Assembly (NCBI GenBank): GCA_045802605.1
Contig: JBJMQS010000004.1
Span: forward strand, 1-29,863
Direction of reading: 5' to 3'
DNA: 29,863 nt
From: JBJMQS01 sp045802605
Lineage (GTDB): Bacteria; Planctomycetota; Planctomycetia; Gemmatales; Gemmataceae
In this document: positions 6,912-14,456 of the stretch, piece after piece
Numbering within the stretch: position 1 is the first letter of the stretch
Layout: each line of letters begins with the position of its first letter
The notes under the pieces: generated by a model
Seen by the model: only the letters and a program-made list of their open reading frames with translations
Told to the model about the DNA's origin: nothing
Database searches by the model: none
Made by a program: the position numbers and the translations under genes

Positions 6912-8129
6912 TTAACCGACCCGGCTCGTCGCCTTCCTCTTCACTTGCTTGCTCGCATACATCACGGCATCGGCCTTTTCGACCGCGATCGCCAAATCCG
7001 GGCCACGATATTCGGCGATGCCGGATGAGATCGACAAATCAATCGGCGCACTCACGCCGGGCAGACGGGACTTCAGCAAAGAGTTATCCAGCGTTTCGAA
7101 CCGCCGCGTCAGTTCACTTGACGCGAGTCCGGGCACCACGATCAAAAATTCATCGCCGCCCATGCGGAAGACCAAATCGCCGAGCCGGGTGCGCGATTGC
7201 AGGGCCCGTGCGACCGTCCGCAACGCTGCATCGCCCACCGCATGGCCATGCTCATCGTTGAGCTGTTTGAGGTTGTCCAAGTCCAACATCGCCACGCATC
7301 CCGGCGCTGGCGTCGCGGCCGGGTCGGTGATCAGCGAGTCGAACGCCCGGCGATTTAGTAATCCGGTCAAGGCATCGGTGCGGGCGGCCCAGGCGAGTTG
7401 CTCGGTCGCGGCAGCTAGCTGGCGATTGGTGTCGGCCAACTCCCGGCGAACGCTGTCGGTGGCGAGCACGACTTGAGCAATCGCCAACATCAACTCAGCG
7501 TAAGAATCGTACAGCGAGGAATACTGCATGTAGACGGGCCGAATCACTGCGGGTGCTTGGAGAGTAATCCACGTCAGCAAAACGCTGTAATGCCAGAAAA
7601 GAACGATCAGTGCGACAAGTGAAATGCGAAACAGATACAAGCCGATCCGCGTCGGTCCCTCGCTTGGTGATCTGAAAGTCTGCAACAAAGCCAACAAACA
7701 ATAAGCGCCGAAGATCGCCGCGTGAACCGGAAAGAGTTCGTTGATATGCGTGAGATAAAGCGGTGCGACTATCCCCACGGAGGCCGGGACGATGAATAGC
7801 CACCAGTCGCGCCCGCGAATCGGCTGATTGCGAACGAAATCGCGGCAGCCAACGAACAACAGGAATCCAAACAAGTCGGCCGCGACCCAATACACGGAAT
7901 ACAGCGCACGGCTCGATGCCCGCAATTGAAAACCGGCGTCCAGTGCGCCGAGGCCGATCGCGAGCGCCAGCCAGCCCCACGCCCAGTAGCGCAAGAATCG
8001 TTGGCCGATCACTCGATTGAGCGACAGCGTCAACACCGCCACTAGCGCGATGCTCACCGTCTGCAAGCCGGTGGAAATCCACGACGTGGTGTCGATGAAC
8101 GTTTCCGCCAACGGAAGGATCGCTGTCAC
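6912..8129 (-). CDS. Membrane diguanylate cyclase (GGDEF domain)
   Basis: About 405 residues. The N-terminal half contains about six hydrophobic segments (for example VSIALVAVLTLSL, WLALAIGLGAL, LFGFLLFVG, WWLFIVPASVGIVAPLYL, ISLVALIVLFWHY), forming a membrane sensor region without a named domain I can identify. A short coiled linker (RRELADTNRQLAAATEQLAW) leads to a GGDEF domain beginning RTDALTGLLNRRAF, with MLDLDNLKQLNDEHGHAVGD and the active-site GGDEF at ~324-328. An intact inhibitory I-site RLGD sits five residues upstream, so product feedback by cyclic di-GMP is expected. GTG 8129 is chosen because AGG lies 8-9 bases upstream; TTG 8135 is the alternative. It synthesises cyclic di-GMP from two GTP. 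Confidence 0.9.
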   Translation of the reverse strand: MTAILPLAETFIDTTSWISTGLQTVSIALVAVLTLSLNRVIGQRFLRYWAWGWLALAIGLGALDAGFQLRASSRALYSVYWVAADLFGFLLFVGCRDFVRNQPIRGRDWWLFIVPASVGIVAPLYLTHINELFPVHAAIFGAYCLLALLQTFRSPSEGPTRIGLYLFRISLVALIVLFWHYSVLLTWITLQAPAVIRPVYMQYSSLYDSYAELMLAIAQVVLATDSVRRELADTNRQLAAATEQLAWAARTDALTGLLNRRAFDSLITDPAATPAPGCVAMLDLDNLKQLNDEHGHAVGDAALRTVARALQSRTRLGDLVFRMGGDEFLIVVPGLASSELTRRFETLDNSLLKSRLPGVSAPIDLSISSGIAEYRGPDLAIAVEKADAVMYASKQVKRKATSRVG

Positions 8130-8199
8130 ATTCAATTACCTGGAACTTCCAAATCAGAGGGGATGTGCTTGGTTAGCGTATGTTCGCCACCAAATTCGG

Positions 8200-10026
8200 T
8201 CAACGCGAGGCTTCCGCCCCAATATGTAACAACAGAATCCGGCGCAGTTCATCAATCACATCCGGCTCATCCAGACAGGCGTGCGGTCCGGTGACCACCT
8301 TCTCCGACGCCACGCCATCAATGTGCGAACTGTCGTACGGTACGATACCGTCCGTCGAAAGCGCGTTTGGCGTCGGGACCAGTTGCGAGATGATCGAGTG
8401 TCGCACCACACCCGGCCGGATCGGCAACTGATCGACAGTTTGCAACAAGGGCGAGTGCACCTGCAAGAGCCCGACGCTCGATGGCACGCCCTTTTGAAAC
8501 ATGTCGGTGAAGAAGTTGCCATCGTTCTCGCGCAACAATGCTTTTTGCGCATCGACCAGCACGTTGGGCCGGCGAATCGCCCAGTCGCCAAGTTGGCCGA
8601 GCCAGTTGTTCGAGAGTGCGCTGCCCCGGTGTGGCACCGAGATATAGACCACGCGCTTGACCTCGGGCACCGGCTCGAAAAAGAAGACTTGCGCGAATGC
8701 ACCTTTCTCGTCTGTCGTCGCTTTCAAATCCGCGAATGGCCGCGAGGAAATCAGCTTCCACACGTTGTCGCCCGACGAAGCGATCAGCGTCTTGGCCACG
8801 AGCCCGCCCATGCTATGGCCAACGACCACCGCTTGATCAAATGCCGGGTCAGAATGGTCCGGGTCAAACGCCGCTCGCACCTCTGCGATTTGCTGCCGCA
8901 GGATCGACGCCGAGTGAATGAAAGGATTGCCCGTGGGATACTGGAACGTCCAAAACTGGTAGCGGTCGCGGATGGTTGGGTCGGCCCTCAGATCGTTGAT
9001 CGCCCGCGTCCAAGTCTTCGGGCTCGACCACAAACCGTGAATCAGGATGACCGGAATTTTCCCGCGCTCGTAAGGATGTTCGAGAAATAGTCCGGTCTTG
9101 TGCTGCGTCGCCTGCGGATCGAGGAAACCCAAATACGTGTTTTTGTCGAAGTCGCTTTGCGTGACCTGATACACCAACGGCGTGGTCGGGTCAGCCGCGA
9201 GTTTCTCGTTCTTGCCGGCAAACGTCACCGCATCGTAGCGCAACGGATCGTGCAATTCGAGCATCGCCACCGGACGAACATTGCCTTCTTCAGGCCCGAA
9301 GCGCAACAGCGCCGTTGCCGCGTAAACCTTCAGCGGTGGGAAGAACCGTTCGGGAGCGGATGCACGCTCCGGATCCCGCCAGCCGCGTTCCTTCACCGCG
9401 AAGAGCGGCACGCCAATCCCGTCAGTTTTGTGGGAGGGCACGCCGATCGCCATGTAGTCGTCCGCGAATTGGAATTCGTCGAAGGGCTCCGGTGTCCACA
9501 CAGCGCCGTCGCGGCGGACGCGCACCTTCAAGCCCGCCTTGGCCAGACCCTCTTCCCATTTGTCATCGGGCCGAAGCTTCCGGCCGCCTGAACGGCGCAG
9601 GAATCGCGCCACGGCATGGTTGTAAATCTTGACCGCATCCGCCCGGCGCTTGGCGTCGAGCGACTCAGCCGGCATGCCTAGCGCGAGCGATGCGTGGTAC
9701 GCCGCATCGAGATACCGCTCGACGGATTTCGAGCGCGACCAGACTTCGGACTCTCGGCCCGAGAGGTCGCACATCTCGGCGAGTACGACCTGGCCCTCGG
9801 CCGTCGTCTCGCTCTGGAGCTTGGTGATCGCTTCGTCCGGGCTGAACGTCCAACTCGACTCGATGCCATGAGTCGCGAGGTACTTGGCCGCTGGGTCACT
9901 TGGTGCGTGGAGACGCAGTACGGACTTGAAGGCCTCGCGCATGGGCGCGCCGTCGGCCCGCTTGAGCGAAAGCCCATTGCACCCGATTGACAGAACAACA
10001 ATTGCCGCCAGCGCCAGCCGCCGCAT
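8200..10026 (-). CDS. Lipoprotein alpha/beta hydrolase (lipase/esterase-like)
   Basis: The product has 608 residues. It begins MRRLALAAIVVLSIGC, a lipoprotein signal with lipobox LSIGC and Cys16 as the lipidated residue. The first ~320 residues are an uncharacterised region. The hydrolase fold starts at IPVILIHGLWSSPKTW (~325), with nucleophile Ser405 in GHSMGG. The likely acid is the Asp of DGIVPYDSS, and the catalytic His is probably the one in VTGPHACL near residue 583. The layout resembles PGAP1/lecithin-acyltransferase-like hydrolases acting on esters or lipids at the outer membrane or periplasm. The substrate is unknown. A CTCTGTG-type hairpin repeat lies just upstream of the start. Confidence 0.87.
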   Translation of the reverse strand: MRRLALAAIVVLSIGCNGLSLKRADGAPMREAFKSVLRLHAPSDPAAKYLATHGIESSWTFSPDEAITKLQSETTAEGQVVLAEMCDLSGRESEVWSRSKSVERYLDAAYHASLALGMPAESLDAKRRADAVKIYNHAVARFLRRSGGRKLRPDDKWEEGLAKAGLKVRVRRDGAVWTPEPFDEFQFADDYMAIGVPSHKTDGIGVPLFAVKERGWRDPERASAPERFFPPLKVYAATALLRFGPEEGNVRPVAMLELHDPLRYDAVTFAGKNEKLAADPTTPLVYQVTQSDFDKNTYLGFLDPQATQHKTGLFLEHPYERGKIPVILIHGLWSSPKTWTRAINDLRADPTIRDRYQFWTFQYPTGNPFIHSASILRQQIAEVRAAFDPDHSDPAFDQAVVVGHSMGGLVAKTLIASSGDNVWKLISSRPFADLKATTDEKGAFAQVFFFEPVPEVKRVVYISVPHRGSALSNNWLGQLGDWAIRRPNVLVDAQKALLRENDGNFFTDMFQKGVPSSVGLLQVHSPLLQTVDQLPIRPGVVRHSIISQLVPTPNALSTDGIVPYDSSHIDGVASEKVVTGPHACLDEPDVIDELRRILLLHIGAEASR

Positions 10027-10101
10027 CCAAAGCCCTCATCGCGCACGATGACCGACCTGGCGAAATAGCGTGGGTGGGAGATTTTGGCAATACGAAAGAA
10101 G

Positions 10102-10176
10102 CCTAACCACAGAGACACAGAGAAAACCAAGACAAGAATTTGGTTTTCTCTGTGCCTCTGTGTCTCTGTGGTTAGG
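10102..10176. repeat. CTCTGTG-type long inverted repeat, copy 1
   Basis: The left arm 10102-10129 (CCTAACCACAGAGACACAGA...) is the exact inverse of the right arm 10141-10176 apart from one extra 8-base CTCTGTG unit in the right arm. The spacer is 11 bases. It lies between the stop of the gene ending at 10179 and the start of the lipoprotein hydrolase. A second copy of the family lies at 23772-23834. Confidence 0.85.
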
Positions 10177-10178
10177 TT

Positions 10179-10709
10179 TTAACCGAAGAGCTTCGGCAGC
10201 CTCGACTCGTCCCGCTCCCATTCGCGGCGGACCTGCTGCAAGCCGTACGCACACAGTTCGAATTGATTCGCCAACCGCAACAGCACGGCCGACTCTTCCC
10301 GGTAAGGGTCGTCATCGAAGGAGCCAGCGATGGAATAAGACGTTTTGCCTTGCTGGCAGTAATCGACGAAGTAGTCCATCCGATCGACCGACTTCAAACG
10401 CTTCAGCGCCTCGGGATAAACGCCGGTCCAGAAGAGTGCGAAGTCGCCGATGTGTCGGTGCAGTTCACGGCGTGTCGGTCCGGGCGGCAGCTCGGAAATC
10501 TCGGCCACCATCTGCGCGACCTGCTCCAACCGCTGGCCGCGCAGATCCTTGATCCGATGGATCGCATCGACGTGCAAAAACCGGCAGAGCAAGCCGGCGA
10601 GGTAATCAATCAAATCGGGATCGGCGACACCAAACGTGGTTTCGAACGTATGCTCGGCATAGCCGGCAAAGAGTCGCCGCAGGGGATGATTGCTTGGCGG
10701 GTCCCACAT
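10179..10709 (-). CDS. Conserved-looking hypothetical protein
   Basis: The product has 176 residues and is soluble, with no signal peptide or membrane segment. ATG 10709 follows GAGGG with eight bases between. The sequence looks mainly helical (DPDLIDYLAGLLCRFLHVDAIHRIKDLRG, QVAQMVAEISELPPGPTRREL, HRHIGDFALFWTGVYPEALKRL, ESAVLLRLANQFELCAYGLQQVRREWER). The mix of charged, aromatic and normal-composition residues and the typical codon pattern argue that it is a real gene. I recognise no family motif. It is in the same direction as the lipoprotein hydrolase 152 bases downstream, with the inverted repeat in between, so co-transcription is uncertain. Confidence 0.75.
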   Translation of the reverse strand: MWDPPSNHPLRRLFAGYAEHTFETTFGVADPDLIDYLAGLLCRFLHVDAIHRIKDLRGQRLEQVAQMVAEISELPPGPTRRELHRHIGDFALFWTGVYPEALKRLKSVDRMDYFVDYCQQGKTSYSIAGSFDDDPYREESAVLLRLANQFELCAYGLQQVRREWERDESRLPKLFG

Positions 10710-10912
10710 GGGTCCGGCCCTCTGACAAATCGGGTCCGCCGTCCGAGGCAGAGCGATGTCGTTGGCGCGATAGCCGAATTGCTCCGCTTCAAGAAGGCTG
10801 CATAATCATACGTCGCAATCGGGCAAAAAGCGCGCCGAACAAGATTAAAGATCGGCGAGCGAGGGGCCGCTTGAGAAGGGAAAAATGATTTTCTTCTCCG
10901 CTTTAGGGATGT
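10710..10912. other. Noncoding stretch between divergent genes, with one AT-rich hairpin
   Basis: This is the first part of the 465-base gap between the start of the hypothetical gene (10709, minus) and the hydratase gene (11175, plus). I see no convincing gene; the overlapping ORFs run through repeat sequence. GAGAAG at 10873-10878 and CTTCTC at 10893-10898 can pair around an AT-rich centre. Promoters for both divergent genes should lie in this gap, but I cannot place them with confidence. Confidence 0.5.
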
Positions 10913-11149
10913 ATTTCGTGGCCGGGTCTGAGGCTTCTTCCATTTCGTGGCCGGCGCAGAGGCTACTTGGATTTCGTGGCCGGGTCTGAAGGTCGCCCTC
11001 AGGCGACCGAAGGCCCGGTGCAGTGGCAAGCGCTTGCGGGTTCAACCGGGCCTTCGGTCGCCTGAGGGCGACCTTCAGACCCGGCCACGAAATACAGGAA
11101 GCTTCAGACCCGGCAAGGAAATACAGGGGCCTCAGACCCGGCCACGAAT
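10913..11149. repeat. Symmetric 3+3 inverted repeat array with a perfect 49-bp core
   Basis: Three copies of a unit starting ATTTCGTGGCCGGGTCTGAG lie at 10913, 10942 and 10971. Three inverted copies end at about 11093, 11122 and 11149. The innermost pair extends to a perfect 49-base inverted repeat (10971-11019 and 11045-11093). The 25-base loop contains the 12-base palindrome GCAAGCGCTTGC (11026-11037) at the centre of symmetry. Each long arm has its own inner palindrome, GGTCGCC/GGCGACC. The right edge lies about 25 bases from the hydratase start. Confidence 0.88.
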
Positions 11150-11174
11150 TAAATCTCAACACTACAGTAATGAC

Positions 11175-11618
11175 ATGCTCTACCTTGAAGACCTCTACAC
11201 CGGCCAGCTCTTCACCAGCCCCACTCACACGATCACCGCCGACGAGATCGTGGCGTTCGCCAAGCAATTCGATCCACAGCCGTTTCATCTCGACGCCAAG
11301 CTCGCCAGGTCCACGCACTTCGGCGAACTCGTCGCCAGTGGCTGGCACACGGCGGCCCTCTCCATGCGGCTCATGCTCGACAGCGATTTGAAAGTGGCTG
11401 GCGGCCTGTTCGGCAACGGCGGCGAACTCCACTGGCCGCAACCGACTCGCCCCGGCGATGAATTGCGCGTCGAGATCGAGATTCTCGAAGTCCGCCCTTC
11501 GCGCACGCACCCAGATCGGGGCATCGCCCGCTTCCGCGCCGAAACGCGCAACCAACGCCAGGACACTGTGCAAACTTTTGAGGCGATGTTGGTGGTGCAG
11601 CGGCGGCCGACGAAGTAA
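11175..11618 (+). CDS. MaoC-like hot-dog-fold (R)-enoyl-CoA hydratase/dehydratase
   Basis: The product has 147 residues, the single-domain MaoC length. The start MLYLEDLYTGQLFTSPTHTIT matches the family's N-terminus. The hydratase motif FAKQFDPQPFHLD carries the catalytic Asp33 and His38, followed by STHFGELVASGWHTAALSMRL. Family members hydrate trans-2-enoyl-CoA in fatty-acid or polyhydroxyalkanoate metabolism, or act on related acyl thioesters; the exact substrate is open. ATG 11175 is chosen because the frame upstream runs through the repeat array and is not protein-like. It is convergent with the GyrI-like gene, with a 17-base gap. Confidence 0.9.
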   Translation: MLYLEDLYTGQLFTSPTHTITADEIVAFAKQFDPQPFHLDAKLARSTHFGELVASGWHTAALSMRLMLDSDLKVAGGLFGNGGELHWPQPTRPGDELRVEIEILEVRPSRTHPDRGIARFRAETRNQRQDTVQTFEAMLVVQRRPTK

Positions 11619-11635
11619 TTGCCACTTCGTGTCGT

Positions 11636-12106
11636 TCACACCAGTGGCATGTGAATCTCCGTCAACAACTGCTCCGGCGGCACATCACCCGGCGAGTTGC
11701 GGTACACCTCATACATCGGCAAATCGCGCATCGTCTGCCCACTCTTCAGCAACCATTCAGAGATGAACCAACGATACGTCTCCGGCATCTGTTCGTATGG
11801 CCCCACCTGGGTCGCGATCGCATACTTGCCACCTTCGAGCGTCTGCACCTTCACCTCGCCGTCCGGCTGAAACGATTCATTCACCGTAATGCAGGCGTCG
11901 TAACGAATCTTCTCCGGCGGCGTCGTCTTCGGATCATCCCACCCCACGCCCATCACCAACGCGTTGGGCCCAAACAGACCTTTGGCCATGCAGTAGCCCA
12001 TGAACTTCTGAAACACCGGCCCACATTCCTGATAGGGCCCTGTATGCCGCATGTAGGCGACCCGGCGTGACGGAACGTTTTCGATGCGAACAGCGGGATT
12101 GGACAT
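11636..12106 (-). CDS. GyrI-like / AraC effector-binding-domain protein
   Basis: The product has 156 residues. It consists of a single GyrI-like small-molecule-binding domain: the first half has VPSRRVAYMRHTGPYQECGPVFQKFMGYC, then a G..WDDP loop. The second half, with VQTLEGGKYAIATQVGPYEQMPETYRWFISEWL, repeats the same GPY...W pattern, consistent with the two-fold internal symmetry of this fold. It ends EIHMPLV, typical of these domains. No helix-turn-helix is attached, so it is a standalone binder or hydrolase rather than an AraC regulator. Standalone members bind or hydrolyse varied hydrophobic ligands; the ligand here is unknown. The start ATG 12106 follows AAGGATCACTTCC. Confidence 0.88.
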   Translation of the reverse strand: MSNPAVRIENVPSRRVAYMRHTGPYQECGPVFQKFMGYCMAKGLFGPNALVMGVGWDDPKTTPPEKIRYDACITVNESFQPDGEVKVQTLEGGKYAIATQVGPYEQMPETYRWFISEWLLKSGQTMRDLPMYEVYRNSPGDVPPEQLLTEIHMPLV

Positions 12107-12219
12107 AGGAAGTGATCCTTAGGTTTGAATCAATTACTTATTCTGCGGGGCACGACTCATTTGTCGAAATATTTAACGAAACATGTCGTTTGATGCCGCC
12201 GAGGCTTCACTGACCCGCT

Positions 12220-12972
12220 TCACAGTCGGTCCAATCGCCCGCCATCGACACGCACTGCCGCACCTTGGACGAATGCCGCATCGTCGGAAGCGAGGTAGGC
12301 GATCGTCGCGGCGACGTCTTCGGGCTTGCCCACGTCGGCGGGATCGACGTGCTCGCCGCCGGAGCGGATGTTTGGGTTATTCCAGAGCATGGGAGTATCG
12401 ATCGCGCCGGGGAGAATCGCGTTGACGCGGATGCCCAGCGGCTTGCCTTCCAGGGCGGCCGAGCGAGTCAACGACAAAATCGCCGCCTTCGCGGCAGCAT
12501 AAGATGCGACCAGCGGAGTCGTCTCCACGGCGTGAATACTGGAGACATTCACGATCGCCCCGCCCGGCTTCATCGTGCGAAACGCTTGCTTGGTGAAGAA
12601 GAACGCGCCAAGCAAATCGACGTGCAGGACTTTGAGCCAATCCGCTTCAGTTTGCTCGGCCAGTTTCTTGAAGACCATCAGGCCCGCGTTGTTGACCACC
12701 ACATCGAGCCGGCCAAATCGTTTCATAGTTTCCGCGACCGTCGCATCGACCTCGTTCTCCTTCGAGACGTCGCAGGCGCTGGCCAATGCGTCCGGAGCGC
12801 CACTGGCTTTGACCTCTTGCGCGGCGGCTTTGGCCTTGTCGGGATTCAGATCGGCGATGACGACGTATGCACCTTCGTTTCCCATCCGCTTGGCAGTCGC
12901 CAAGCCTATGCCGCTCGCCGCTCCGGTAATGATGGCCACACGACCGGTAAATCGTCGCAGTTGCGCAGACAT
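12220..12972 (-). CDS. SDR family NAD(P)-dependent oxidoreductase
   Basis: The product has 250 residues, standard for a classical short-chain dehydrogenase. It shows the nucleotide-binding TGAASGIG (~16-23), Asp41 at the end of beta-2 (VVIADLN, favouring NAD), the NNAG motif (~94-97), active-site Ser in VNVSS (~144) and the catalytic pair Tyr158/Lys162 in SYAAAK. It closes with AVRVDGG. The substrate could be a sugar, a 3-oxoacyl chain or another alcohol. ATG 12972 is supported by GAGGTGG four bases upstream; longer in-frame starts run into the preceding glycosidase gene in another frame. It lies 19 bases after the glycosidase stop, so the two are probably one transcript, which hints at a sugar or glycoside substrate. 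Confidence 0.92.
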   Translation of the reverse strand: MSAQLRRFTGRVAIITGAASGIGLATAKRMGNEGAYVVIADLNPDKAKAAAQEVKASGAPDALASACDVSKENEVDATVAETMKRFGRLDVVVNNAGLMVFKKLAEQTEADWLKVLHVDLLGAFFFTKQAFRTMKPGGAIVNVSSIHAVETTPLVASYAAAKAAILSLTRSAALEGKPLGIRVNAILPGAIDTPMLWNNPNIRSGGEHVDPADVGKPEDVAATIAYLASDDAAFVQGAAVRVDGGRLDRL

Positions 12973-12991
12973 GATTCCACCTCTGTCATTC

Positions 12992-14215
12992 CTAATTCTG
13001 TGCGTCCGAACCCGCCGCACGCCATTTGCGCTGGCGCCGCGCTTCTTCGCGCTGGTCGCGCGCCCAGGCGGTATCGTGTTCGTCAGGCGGGACGATGGGC
13101 ACGCGCAGGCAAATGCTTTGGGTCGGCAACACCTGCCGCCAATTGGCGACAATTTTCTTGTACGCCTCGCCCACGGGCCGTATCTTTCGATCGAGATCAT
13201 AAAGCCCCAGCGGATTGACTCGGCCATTTTGTTCGCGCAGGGCCGTGTCCCAATCCACCTGGTCGGTGATCGAATACCAGGTGAAGCCGACCACCGGCAC
13301 GCCGTCGTTGCGGACTCGCAACACGTTGGCCCATTCCTTCCAGAGCCAATAAACGGCTTCATCGCCGTTGGGGCCCTGATTGAGATTCGTCTCCGTGTGC
13401 ATCACCGGCACGCGATAGCGATCGTAATATTGGCGGGTAATTTCGTTGTAACCAAACACCTCGCCGGCCGGCCGCGTCTGCCCATTACCGCTGACGCGGT
13501 GCTCGTTGGTCACGTAATAGTCGTTGCCCATGATGCAGTGGTGGCGAAGATGGCTTTCGAGAAAGAAATGGTACTCGGCCCTCGTCATGCCGTTGTCCAT
13601 CAGGAATTCGTACATCTCCGAGTCCACCCTCCGGCCATAATTGAGGTCCAGGGAGAGAAACCGCCGCGAGTTAAGAATCTCCGCCGGCTTGATCGCATTC
13701 GGATCCTCGGCGTGGAAATACTCCGATGATTCGCTCTGGATAAAGATCGCGTCGGGCCGGCAATCGAGGATCCCGTGCATCGCTAGCACATTGGCTTTGA
13801 CGATGTGTTTGAGTGCGGTGACGAAGGATCGATCGTTGGATTCTTGCTCGTTCCACCAGCCATAGGCCGCGGAGAAGGTGGCGCAAATGAACATCTCGTT
13901 AATTGGCGTGTAAAGCTGCACCCACGGGAACCGCTCCGCGAACGCTTTGGCATACCCGGCGAACAAGCGAGGGAATTCCGGGTTCTGAAAGTTGCCAATC
14001 CAATCGGGCACGCCGAAGTGGCACAGGTCGGTGATGGGGATCAATCTTCGCCGCAAGAGATCGGCGAAGCCCGCATCCACGAACGACCAGTCGTACTGAT
14101 CCGGACCGCGCCAAACCCGGTAGATTGGCGGGCCATAACGCAGATACTGCAGGCCCAGTTCTTGGACACAATCGAAGTCGCGCTGCCAGTGATCGTAATG
14201 GCCGCACTTCTCCAT
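12992..14215 (-). CDS. Glycoside hydrolase family 1-like protein, N-terminus apparently frameshifted
   Basis: From the first in-frame ATG (14215) the product has 407 residues. The TIM-barrel landmarks are ELGLQYLRYGPPIYRV, PITDLCHFGVPDWIGN, QLYTPINEMF with the presumed acid/base Glu107, and PVMHTETN with the presumed nucleophile Glu275, then VGFTWYSITDQVDWD. It is thus a GH1-type beta-glycosidase or close relative, although the usual NEP and ENG motifs read NEM and ETN. Codons continuing upstream in frame encode LPAFLFATGIENSYPTLNGG, which looks like genuine protein start, but no ATG/GTG/TTG lies before the TGA at about 14312-14314. The probable real start, ATG 14310, is one frame off. It is upstream of and co-directional with the SDR gene. 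Confidence 0.82.
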   Translation of the reverse strand: MEKCGHYDHWQRDFDCVQELGLQYLRYGPPIYRVWRGPDQYDWSFVDAGFADLLRRRLIPITDLCHFGVPDWIGNFQNPEFPRLFAGYAKAFAERFPWVQLYTPINEMFICATFSAAYGWWNEQESNDRSFVTALKHIVKANVLAMHGILDCRPDAIFIQSESSEYFHAEDPNAIKPAEILNSRRFLSLDLNYGRRVDSEMYEFLMDNGMTRAEYHFFLESHLRHHCIMGNDYYVTNEHRVSGNGQTRPAGEVFGYNEITRQYYDRYRVPVMHTETNLNQGPNGDEAVYWLWKEWANVLRVRNDGVPVVGFTWYSITDQVDWDTALREQNGRVNPLGLYDLDRKIRPVGEAYKKIVANWRQVLPTQSICLRVPIVPPDEHDTAWARDQREEARRQRKWRAAGSDAQN

Positions 14216-14398
14216 TTCATCGATGCGCGTTTTGCCGCCGTTCAGCGTTGGGTAGCTGTTCTCGATCCCGGTAGCGAACAGAAATGCAGGCAGCCCAGCG
14301 CGGATGACATCGCCTCAAGCAAAGTGCGCAGCGAACCTAGGACTAAATCGCGAATTGCATGCCGGACCGGTGAATTGAGCTGATGAACTGAAGCAGTC

Positions 14399-14442
14399 CG
14401 CAGCGCAAGCAATGGTTGCAGCCAACCCTTGCTTGCGCTGCG
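14399..14442. repeat. Long hairpin of the AGCCCGCAGCGCAAGC repeat family
   Basis: CGCAGCGCAAGCAA (14399-14412) pairs perfectly with TTGCTTGCGCTGCG (14429-14442), and an inner GGTT/AACC extends the stem. It sits 14 bases past the stop of the FG-GAP gene (minus strand) and could terminate or stabilise its mRNA. The right arm continues as GCTTGCGCTGCGGGCT, the inverse of a repeat also seen near 29782 and 29811. Confidence 0.7.
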
Positions 14443-14456
14443 GGCTCGTTAACACT

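Noticed and set aside
8281..9090. Long plus-strand ORFs opposite the lipoprotein hydrolase
   Set aside because: The minus-strand frame has a lipobox, GHSMGG and a catalytic histidine; the plus-strand frames are Arg/His-rich shadows.
10913..11149. CRISPR array
   Set aside because: The units are few, arranged as inward-facing inverted copies rather than regularly spaced direct repeats, and no cas gene is nearby.
10947..11174. Longer N-terminus for the MaoC-like protein
   Set aside because: The extra codons run through the inverted repeat array and give RPGHE-type repeats, not a domain. The MaoC fold begins at ATG 11175.
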